A stretch of DNA of 64,000 nucleotides from Paenibacillus xylanivorans (GTDB taxonomy: Bacteria > Bacillota > Bacilli > Paenibacillales > Paenibacillaceae). A program made the translations under genes and the position numbers. The notes below the pieces were generated by a model that saw only the letters and a list, made by a program, of their open reading frames with translations, was not told where the DNA came from and made no database searches. Of the stretch, positions 1 to 8,200 are shown piece by piece; position 1 is the first letter of the stretch; each line of letters opens with the position of its first letter. The stretch lies in contig NZ_LITU01000059.1 in NCBI RefSeq assembly GCF_001280595.1, forward strand, positions 415,563-479,562, in the 5' to 3' direction.

Positions 1-707
1 GATACCACGCCAAAAGAAAGAATGAGCACCATCAGCCAGATAGCTGGATCACGTGTTAACGTCTTCAGTGAAGTCCGATCTTCATGAGGAAGATCATCCC
101 CCGGAAACTTGCTGCGCAGCGCCGCAATGATCGGCAGCAGACAGAGCGACAACATCACCAGATACATACCGCGCCAGTCCAGTTCGTGTCCGAACACGTG
201 CAACGACATCACACCTGTCGCCAGCAATGGAGCTACCGTTGAACTCAGCCCATAGAAGAAATGGGAAAGGTTCATCATCGTACCTGTGTTTTTTACAAAG
301 ATCCGCGCCCCCAGAATCGCCAGCGCAATCTCCAGCATGCCGTTTCCGATATACATGAAGAAGTATGATGAAGCAAAGAGTGGATATGTATGCGACACAT
401 AAATGAACACACCCGAAAGGATCATGGAGGCAAAAGAGATGACACTAACTGCCTTAATGCCCCATTTGCGAACCAGGATAGCGGTGAATGAGCAGGCAAT
501 CAGGTAACCCAGTGCGTTCAGGGACAATAACGTCCCGAGCTGTTTCTCATCCAGATTGAAGTCGAATTGAATGCGCGGGATAGCTGGCCCCTTAATATTT
601 TCCGATATGCCAAACACGATAAATCCCAGAAAAATCGTTGCCAATTGCATGGCGTACAGTTTGTTGAACTTCTTCTTGTTTCCTTGTGTACCTGCTTGCT
701 GATTCAA
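1..707 (-). CDS. MFS sugar-type permease, 3' end outside window
   Basis: The protein runs off the left edge of the window, so only about 235 N-terminal residues are visible. They are hydrophobic and show six or more membrane segments with the usual MFS layout. A short polar N-terminus leads to TM1 (around LATIFLGFIVFG), and the loop motif LVRKWGIKAV resembles the MFS motif between TM2 and TM3. The preferred start is TTG at 707, because a perfect GGAGG (716-720) sits 8 nt upstream. An in-frame ATG at 722 would overlap that ribosome binding site. The gene lies about 40 bp downstream of a ROK regulator on the same strand and is probably co-transcribed with it, which suggests sugar or glycoside transport. 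The substrate cannot be read from the sequence. Confidence 0.8.
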   Translation of the reverse strand, partial: MNQQAGTQGNKKKFNKLYAMQLATIFLGFIVFGISENIKGPAIPRIQFDFNLDEKQLGTLLSLNALGYLIACSFTAILVRKWGIKAVSVISFASMILSGVFIYVSHTYPLFASSYFFMYIGNGMLEIALAILGARIFVKNTGTMMNLSHFFYGLSSTVAPLLATGVMSLHVFGHELDWRGMYLVMLSLCLLPIIAALRSKFPGDDLPHEDRTSLKTLTRDPAIWLMVLILSFGVV

Positions 708-746
708 ATTAAGTTCCTCCATTAAGGTGCCATAAAATGTGGTTGA

Positions 747-1781
747 CTACCATTGCTTCTCGATCAGTTGGATGCGGTAAGTCAGGCTCTCCAACGTAAC
801 AGCGACCACCCCAGTTAGGTATTCACGTCGTGTGTCTCGCTGAATGATCAGTTTGGGCATATGCTCCTGTGGGATCATGTCCAGACAACCTTGCGTCAGG
901 CCATCCCGCATAGCCGGGTCCATCGTATCGCCTGTGACTACAATCGTAGCCGGGTTAATGATCGCGATGATGGATACAAGCGTCTGTACCACCAGTTCCT
1001 GCAACCCTTCCGTCGTTTTCAACATTCGCAACTGCTCTTCTCGTGACACGCCAAAAGGTAAAAAGGACACCTCGCCCCCAAATTGCGTGTTCCCTGTGAG
1101 CGGACGACCATCAATAATAAAGCCCGCACCCGGAAAATGGTTCTCTGGAAAAGTCACCACCGCGAAGTTTTTCTCTTCCTCAAATTGCTGCTGGTTGTAA
1201 AGTCCGTAGACGGTCAGGTTCATGTCGTTGCCAATGACCACTTCCACATCATCGTACTGCTCCTTGAGCCTTGGCCCCAGCGGTTGACCCGCTAGCTCCG
1301 ACACATCGCAAATGCCAATCACACCGTTGTGTGCCACCCCTGGTATACCAATGCCAATGGCCTGCACATTGTGGTGTTGTTCGATCAGGTTTGCAATCAG
1401 ATCCTCTACTATCGTTACATTAATCTCATCTAAAATGAGTGTCTGTTCGTCCGCCATTTCCCCGTTCAGATTGGCATATGTATGTGTGATCGAGTGAATG
1501 CCGCCCTCTGTTCGAATAATCAGGCACAGTACGCTTGCGTAGTCCGCATTAAACTGATACCGACTCGCCGGTCTTCCACCGCTCGATTCATCTGGACCCA
1601 GGTCGATAATCTCACCCGTTTGGAGTAATTCGTTCAGGATCGTGCCGCATGTCGCTACGCTGAGTTTGGTCAGGTTCGCAATGGAAGCTTTTGTGCCTAC
1701 GCCCATGGATCGGAGCGTGTTCTTCACCAGTTCAACGTTAATGCGCTTCACCTGCTGGGTGTTGTGTGATGTTGGTAACAT
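747..1781 (-). CDS. ROK-family transcriptional regulator
   Basis: This 344-residue protein has a winged-helix N-terminus (residues about 10-75, including SIANLTKLSVATCGTILNEL and the wing SSGGRPASRY). A ROK sugar-kinase-like domain follows, with the motifs GIGIPG and NDMNL. The CXCGXXGC zinc motif of many ROK proteins is absent, and the equivalent stretch reads TQFGGEVSFLPFG. The protein is therefore a zinc-less ROK member and may sense its ligand differently. The ATG at 1781 has AAAGGAGG upstream at a rather long 13-nt spacing. The MFS permease follows immediately, so the regulator probably controls a sugar-uptake unit. The effector is unknown. Confidence 0.87.
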   Translation of the reverse strand: MLPTSHNTQQVKRINVELVKNTLRSMGVGTKASIANLTKLSVATCGTILNELLQTGEIIDLGPDESSGGRPASRYQFNADYASVLCLIIRTEGGIHSITHTYANLNGEMADEQTLILDEINVTIVEDLIANLIEQHHNVQAIGIGIPGVAHNGVIGICDVSELAGQPLGPRLKEQYDDVEVVIGNDMNLTVYGLYNQQQFEEEKNFAVVTFPENHFPGAGFIIDGRPLTGNTQFGGEVSFLPFGVSREEQLRMLKTTEGLQELVVQTLVSIIAIINPATIVVTGDTMDPAMRDGLTQGCLDMIPQEHMPKLIIQRDTRREYLTGVVAVTLESLTYRIQLIEKQW

Positions 1782-1980
1782 CGTTAGTTATATGCCTCCT
1801 TTCATTCATTTCGAACCATTCAATGAATGTTTTTAAAAGTATTTTAATAATTGAAGTGTAGGGGGATTTGGGAGGAAAGTCAATGCTTAATTGAAGGCGG
1901 AAAACGTTTGGATGGAAAGGCAAAAGGACAGCGCAGGATCATCTTATATGATCTTGTACTTTCCTTTAATTAAGGTGACT

Positions 1981-2250
1981 TTATGTAGACTGGCTCATTT
2001 GATTTGCCAAGATACTCTTCTCCAGTCGAACTTTAAATAACTTTCGGTTTAGATCCTGTTCCATGGCATGAAGGTGATATGCTGCTTGTTTCACTGTGTC
2101 CATGTGTAACACCCCTGCTCGCTTCGCGATAATGTCTAGGGCGTCTAAGATAAGTTTGTTGCATGTGATCAGTTGGTCGACGTAATCGTCTTCCTGTTGG
2201 ACAAGTTGTGCGTACTGCAAAGCGAGGTCTTCGCTGTTGGTACTTGTCAT
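1981..2250 (-). CDS. Small helical protein of unknown function
   Basis: An 89-residue protein, almost entirely predicted alpha helix, with charged and leucine-rich heptad-like stretches and no signal peptide or membrane segment. I do not recognise a family. It begins at an ATG behind a strong AGGAGG site (2258-2263). That site is itself the 3' arm of a short hairpin, so translation may be controlled (see the regulatory feature at 2258-2303). It stands alone between the ROK regulator and an IS4-type remnant. The coiled-coil look suggests a protein-protein interaction role, but that is only inference. Confidence 0.6.
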   Translation of the reverse strand: MTSTNSEDLALQYAQLVQQEDDYVDQLITCNKLILDALDIIAKRAGVLHMDTVKQAAYHLHAMEQDLNRKLFKVRLEKSILANQMSQST

Positions 2251-2257
2251 GTCACTT

Positions 2258-2303
2258 CCTCCTTTTTAAGGAGAGTACCACATCCAAAGAGAGAATGTGG
2301 TAC
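2258..2303 (-). promoter_or_regulatory. Tandem hairpins covering the RBS of the 89-residue gene
   Basis: Two adjacent inverted repeats lie directly upstream of the start codon at 2250. The distal one is a perfect 9-bp repeat, GTACCACAT/ATGTGGTAC (2275-2283 and 2295-2303), with an 11-nt loop. The proximal one is CTCCTT/AAGGAG (2259-2264 and 2268-2273) with a 3-nt loop, and it pairs with the AGGAGG ribosome binding site. The distal repeat could be an operator or an RNA stem, and the proximal one could mask the ribosome binding site. The repeats are seen directly; their function is inferred. Confidence 0.45.
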
Positions 2304-2404
2304 GTCATTGCGTAATAAATACAATATTACTTAATCACGTCTGGTGAATATCCTAATTATGTAAATCCATTTTGGTGAAAAACCGAATTTGAAAAATGAT
2401 CCTG

Positions 2405-3363
2405 TCACATCACCATTCGCCATTCGACGGGCAATTGTTCCGTAAGAAACAAACGAAAAAAACGAATAGATGAAAGTTCTACATGCTTGGGTACGGCCTT
2501 TTTTGCCGACTCAAAGAGGCTTGTGAAGATAACATAAGCGATTAAAGCCCCGTATAACTGACCGTAAACGGCATTTTCCGTCGTTCCAAATAAGTTAGGC
2601 ACATTCAGATTTTGCTTGATCCAGCGGAAAAAGACTTCGACTTGCCAGCGAGCTTTATACATTTGAGCAATTTGCTCAATGCTGACCTCCGTTAAATCGG
2701 TAGCCACTCGAATTTCTCGACCCTCAAAATCATGAAAAATCACCACCCGGTGACGTTCCTGGCTACGATTTTGGGGTGTACCTAGCTGGCATGAGATGTC
2801 CCGAATTACGCCAGAGTCCTTCGATGGATGTCTGCGCAGAGCGCGAGGGTGGTGGAAGTAAACGTTATCTCCGAGTCTGACCACATAAGACTGGTTGCTG
2901 GTTTTGAACCGATCCAGTCGCTCAATTTTTCCATATGCTCGATCCATGACCATAATGAAATCGGGATGCACGAGTTGCTCTGAGATTGGCCCATCATGAA
3001 GCGATCCTGGCGTTTCTACAACCTTTTCGGGTACATGTTCCGTTTCTCGCAGCGCAACATGAAGTTTGATCCCTGCTTTCTTGCCATGATATGGCGCCCA
3101 AGGCAGACGGGTTTCGCCTACCGTAACCGTGGTCGAATCCAACAGGAGCAGCTCTTTGGGAAAAGCAAGCTGCCGACGAAAACGGCGATTCTTTTGAGCA
3201 ACCAAAAGATGAAATAGCCCCTTGAATACCGCATAAGGCACCTCGGCCGCTTTCGTCGAAATACGGGAATAATGAGCTGCTTTAAGCCCCGTCGATTCGG
3301 CCAAGTCAGCGCCGCTTCGGTAACTTTTTCACCTGTGTACAGCGGAAAGTGTCCAAAACCCAA
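2405..3363 (-). pseudogene. IS4-family transposase, 5'-truncated remnant
   Basis: The readable part (2405-3304, about 300 codons) has the IS4 DDE layout. The first Asp is in LLLDSTTVTV, the second in MVMDRAYGK, and the YREK-type signature is Y-x2-RW-x2-EVFFRWIKQ. The C-terminus looks complete. The N-terminal roughly 90-100 residues normal for the family are missing. The longest frame can only begin at an internal TTG, and the upstream DNA quickly becomes unrelated. I could not define terminal inverted repeats or a target duplication. Its right boundary falls where the neighbouring immunity-like gene (3414-3653) loses similarity to its full-length paralogue, so insertion or later deletion probably cut that gene. 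Confidence 0.8.
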
Positions 3364-3413
3364 GTAACCATTGAACTGAAAATTGGCGTGAAGTATCCAG
3401 CATCCACAGCGGC

Positions 3414-3653
3414 CTATGCTACTTTTTCGGGTGAGAGTAAGGATTGAAGAAACGAGAGAAATCGGTTAAAAAGAAATATAGTAAATACAATCGTAATTAA
3501 TAGTACAGGAATACCAGCTCCCCACAAATAGGTTGTTCCCATAATATCCATTCCTCTTTGGAAATACGCTGTAGAACCGAGGAGAAACCATACCAATGAT
3601 GACAGATTAAAAATCATTAGTAATATCAATAGAAATTTTAACCAGATCGCCAA
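3414..3653 (-). CDS. Truncated paralogue of the Rhs-linked membrane protein
   Basis: This 79-residue membrane protein has two hydrophobic segments. Its first about 60 residues match the start of the 209-residue protein at 4543-5172 almost position by position; both share LLGSTAYFQR. After that the two diverge completely and this one stops within about 15 residues. It starts at a TTG behind GAGGAGGG. It lies 32 bp downstream of a decayed Rhs tip, the same arrangement as its paralogue. I read it as the remains of a second immunity gene whose 3' part was replaced by the IS4 remnant. It may still be translated. Confidence 0.55.
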   Translation of the reverse strand: MAIWLKFLLILLMIFNLSSLVWFLLGSTAYFQRGMDIMGTTYLWGAGIPVLLITIVFTIFLFNRFLSFLQSLLSPEKVA

Positions 3654-3685
3654 AATAACCCTCCTCTCTCATGTAAACATCTTTT

Positions 3686-4412
3686 TCATTTTAATTTTAA
3701 TATTGGCTCGATGTACTTCTTCCATATGTCTACATTACTATGCATCGTAGAATGTGCTTCAATTTTCGAGCCAGTCTCTCCGTCTTTCGCACGCACATTA
3801 TCTGCACCCTTAAACTTCCTCGTAGATGTAGAACCAAACCCTAATCGCCACCATTTTCCTCCCATATCCATTTGGACGGAATCTCTGTTGTTATACATTT
3901 GAATGTGTTGCCCAACCTTTGTATCAAGCTTATATTCCCTAACTGGAGTCGCTACAGTTATTAATATCTCGACCTTCTTTCCCTTTTTCTCAAGAAGATT
4001 AGCTAACAAGATAGCTACATTCCCCCCGTGACTATGCCCTACCAATCTAATAGGTTCGTCAGGATTTTTACTGTGCCATTCATACACTTTATTTATGGAT
4101 TCTTCCGCCGCATCTGAACGAGCACCAGTACTGTTCTTTCCTGTCCAATTTAACTTTTCACTTGATTCATTAAATAGACCTTCCACATATTTCACAAAAG
4201 CGGAGTCCATGTATCCCCGGTTGAGAAAGTACCGTGAATCAGCCAAACTTTATGCCCACTAGGGTCTACATAAATCAGCGGATTATTATGCACATACGTA
4301 TCCAAATTCAAACTCAACGGATTCGTAATCTTCCCTTCATACGTATCCTCGTTAATGAACCGCCCTTCGGCCGTTTTGTACCAGCGCGTACAACAAATTG
4401 AAGCATCGGTGG
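3686..4412 (-). pseudogene. Orphan Rhs C-terminal tip, frameshifted
   Basis: Reading leftward from about 4412, the frame encodes the end of an Rhs-associated core (AEGRFINEDTYEG, then YVHNNPLIYVDPSGH) and the first tip residues (VWLIHGT...DTWTP). A missing base near 4205 then shifts the frame. The remainder (3686-4246, 186 codons) matches the C-terminal tip of the large Rhs protein at 5208-10337, including GHSHGGN, a conserved Asp (YNNRDSVQ) and His (HSTMHSN). There is no start codon and no upstream Rhs body. It is therefore a displaced tip cassette, of the kind known as orphan CTs beside rhs genes, that has lost its reading frame. The catalytic motifs are intact, so it could still recombine onto the main gene. 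Confidence 0.75.
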
Positions 4413-4489
4413 CATTGGTATTCTAAGGTTATAGGTTATTAAGATTGCCACCTAATTCATTCGGCACTAGGTGGGAAATACATGCCCCC

Positions 4490-4534
4490 CGATGAAAGAA
4501 AAACCACAACACGAAATCTATTCGCATTGTGGTT
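4490..4534 (-). terminator. Terminator of the Rhs operon
   Basis: On the minus strand an 8-bp stem, AACCACAA/TTGTGGTT (4502-4534, 17-nt loop), is followed by TTTTTCTTTC. It lies just past the stop of the 209-residue gene and ends the Rhs/immunity operon before the orphan cassette. Confidence 0.6.
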
Positions 4535-4542
4535 GATGAAAT

Positions 4543-5172
4543 TTATTTAACTCCACTTGATGTTCCTGCTAAAATGTCTATTTTGAATTTTTCTTCGGGC
4601 AAGCGACCAAGGTCTTTTGTCGTGTACAGAATATATTGAGAGTCAATGTCCGTTGGTTCAAGTAATACCCAATGGTTAACCTTACCAACCGCAAGAGTTT
4701 TAATTTTGCGTGTCTGGATATTAATAGGGATAAACTTTTCCTCTCCGGTGCTTACATTCCTTAGATAAAGACGCGCTTTACTGTTCCTTTGAAACAAATT
4801 AATTAAGTCAATATGATATTCATACTTACCATCAGCCGTAATCTTTGGTGAATCGCTTTCTAACTTCTCTTTTGCCCACCCACTGGAGTTAACACCATGA
4901 ATCAGGATGGCAGAGAGTATTAATGACAGTATCAGCCCCAGACAAATTCCAATGTAGTGTACTCCATTTGTTGGAACAGTTCCTTTAATGAGAAATACAG
5001 TAAATAATATAGCCAACAAAAGAACGGGAATACCAACGATTAATAAATAAAATGTACCAACAATATCCATTTCTCGTTGAAAATAGGCTGTTGAACCAAG
5101 TAGTAACCATACAAATGATGAAACATTAAATATTATTATTACTATGATTAAAAGCCTTAACCATGTTGCCAT
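4543..5172 (-). CDS. Membrane protein, candidate immunity protein for the Rhs tip
   Basis: This 209-residue protein has three hydrophobic segments (about residues 4-25, 38-62 and 70-95) and a soluble C-terminal domain of about 110 residues rich in beta strand. It starts at ATG 5172 behind GAGGAGG, 35 bp after the Rhs stop codon and before a terminator, so it is the last gene of the Rhs operon. I recognise no family. Position directly behind a polymorphic Rhs tip is the classic place for an immunity gene. The neighbouring tip/membrane-protein pair at 3414-4412 repeats the association, which supports that reading. The topology fits neutralising a membrane-active lipase at the cell surface. This function is inferred from context only. 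Confidence 0.6.
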   Translation of the reverse strand: MATWLRLLIIVIIIFNVSSFVWLLLGSTAYFQREMDIVGTFYLLIVGIPVLLLAILFTVFLIKGTVPTNGVHYIGICLGLILSLILSAILIHGVNSSGWAKEKLESDSPKITADGKYEYHIDLINLFQRNSKARLYLRNVSTGEEKFIPINIQTRKIKTLAVGKVNHWVLLEPTDIDSQYILYTTKDLGRLPEEKFKIDILAGTSSGVK

Positions 5173-5207
5173 ACACGCCCTCCTCTTTGATTATTGACAG
5201 CTCAGTT

Positions 5208-8200
5208 CTACTTTTTCAACTTCGGTTTAATATATTTATCCCATATAGATTTGTTGCTATGCATACTCGAATGAGAATCAATAGGTCCACCGTTCGGACT
5301 AAAGACGCCTGGCTTTTCAGCATCTTTGGCCCTCACATTTTCGGCACCTTTAAATGTACGCCCTTTAGTAGCGCCCAAAGCCCACAGAGGCCCTCCATTT
5401 ACCTGGATTTGGTCCTTTTTATTGTATACATGAATGTGTTGGCCAACGGAAGTATTTTTGTCTAAGTTGTAACCCCTAACTGGGGTAGCTATTGTAATCA
5501 AAGTGTCTACTTTCATTCCTTTTTTATCTAAAAGATTAGCTAACATGATGGCGACATTCCCACCATGGCTATGACCAACTAATCTTATTGGATCATCAGG
5601 GTTTTTAGAATGCCATTCATATACTTCTGTCACAAAATCCTTCGCCGCTTCTGAGCGAGCACCAGTTGAGTTGCCACCAGTCCATTTCATCTTTTTACTT
5701 GACTCATTAAAAAGTCCTTCCACATACTCCACAAAATCCGGAGTCCATGTATCTTCTGGATGCTCGGCACCCGAAAGATTCGTTCCGTGAATTAACCAGA
5801 CCCTATGACCACTCGGATCTACATACTTCAACGGATTATTATGAACATACGAATACAAATTCTGGCTCAGCGGATTATTTAGTTCGCCTTCATACGTATC
5901 CTTACTTATAAATCGTCCAACCCCAGGATCATAATATCTCGCCCGCAGATAGTATAGCCCTGTCTCTTCATCCTGAATTTCTCCTGCATACTTAAATGAA
6001 TTCTTGATCTCTTCCGTCTGCTGCAGGATATTGCCCCATTCATCATACTGGTAGCTATTCACCGTAGTACCGTTCTCGTTAATTATCTGTACAACATCAC
6101 CGTGACCGTTATAGAGATAATAATACTTTTTATTCGTGCTAGCATCTCTTTTTGCTAACATCCGATCCGGTCCCCAGACATAACTCGCAATCGCCTGATT
6201 CGAATCATTAGACTCCGATATTACCTGTCCGTTATTGTTATACGCATAACGAACTTTCTCTTTTACTGGTGGATTTCCTGTTCCATTAGCCGCTCTAGTC
6301 GTTGTCTCTTTGTACAAGCGCAGTCCTTGCATTTCATATTCGAACTCAGTAGTCATATTACCTTCGGTGATAGTTTTTAGCTGATCCCACAGGTTAAATG
6401 TATACGTCTGTTCTCTAGCGAATTGTAATAAACGATCATCTTCTGCTAGTGTCTTACGATTACCTCGGGCATCGTAGGTGTAGTCTATCGTCTCACCTGT
6501 AGGACGTTTCACCTGAATTAACCGATCCAACTTATCATATTTATAATCAGTTATACCTGATGCATCTGTTACAGAAGTGATGTTCCCATTACTATCATAA
6601 CTGTACTGATACTGAGATAGTACCGTAGTACCTTTCTTGTTGGTAACTTTCAGTAACCGACCAATAGCATCATATTGGTTATCTGTAGTTAACACACTAC
6701 CGTCCGATAGTCTCGGGTAGATAATACTCTTTATCTTACCATCCGGTTCATAGATATACTGAGCATTGGCATTATCTGCTGCAGAAACCTGATATGTTCC
6801 ATTCGTCTGTACTTTACTAATTCGCGTCTTATCGTACTTGTAGTGTGTAAAATAATCAAACGCATCAGCAATATTTTTCAATCTATTCTGATCGTCATAC
6901 TCATGTCGTACAACTGTGACAACACCATCATATATCGTCCCTTTATACCTTTGCGCACCATATATATTGTAATCACTATAGGTAGTTATAACACTTGAAC
7001 CATTCCGTTGTTCTTCCTGACGTGATGGACCAAATTTACGGAACTGATATACATTTTTTATCGTATTCGATCCTGCAATCTTCATCGTACTTCGACCCGT
7101 TTCATCATACAAATAATAGATCGAAGTATTGTTGGGATTTTTGCGGACAGAGACTTGTCCAAGCTTATTGCGATTAAATACGTCCTGATTAGCACCTGGA
7201 TCAGTACTTGTTTTCAAAAGTCCTGTTTCATCATAAGTTTTATTTGTCACCCAACTCTTCGTTCCGTCAGTTTGAGTTGTACTCTGCAACTGCCCGAGCT
7301 TATTATAGCTATACGACGTTGTTTGATTCAATGCATCCTGTACGGAAGTTAGTCGATTTAATCTGTCATATTGATAACGGGTTGTATTCCGATTCGGATC
7401 CACATAGGTTAATACATTACCCAAGTGATCATAAGTGTAATCCTCTTGAACAACTGCGGCATTTCGATTCGGCCAATTCGGATATCCTTTCCTTGCGATC
7501 TCTCTCCCCCATTGATCACTAAATGTTTCAAGTACATTCCGTTTCAGACTGTCCTGAACGTTAGCGCGGAAAGCGGTAACGTCACTGGCCGCAACCAGAT
7601 AAGAGGTATTCTTCCGATCAATAATATCGTAATCCGTACGGTACAGGTTACCAAAAGCATCTGTAGATTCAAATGCCCTCCCCCATTTATCATAGGCTGC
7701 TGTTGATACATTCCCACTAGTATCAATAACATATATCGGACGAGACATAGAATCATAATGATACTGAGCCAGAACAAGTTCATTTCCTGCTAAATTGTCA
7801 AGTTGGCCTAGTAGAACTCCATTACCGAATCCATTGTAAAATTCATGTTTAACATCATCATAGCTGACCTCATTATCATCTAATCTAGTAGTTTTCGTAT
7901 GGGAGTCAATTCGAGTTGTAATGAGATACTTATTCTGCTGATCAAAGTAATTAGGACTGCTATCGACAATCTGATCATAGTATTGAAGCGCATCTTCCCT
8001 TTGATATCGCTCCCCACTCTGGCTGTTGCTCACAGGATAAATGATTTTCGTTGGTCTTCCGTATAGATCATATTGATATTGTGTAGTCTTGTTATCTGCG
8101 TTCGTCTCCGAAGTCATCAGACCTAGTAGAACATTATATGTGCGCTGGACAGAGGTCTCCGTAAGCTGTCCATATTCGTTCGTGTAATAGCTCTTAATTA

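Noticed and set aside
1870-1920. A cre-like GGAAAACGTTTGGA upstream of the ROK gene.
   Set aside because: Too many mismatches to the consensus at both ends.
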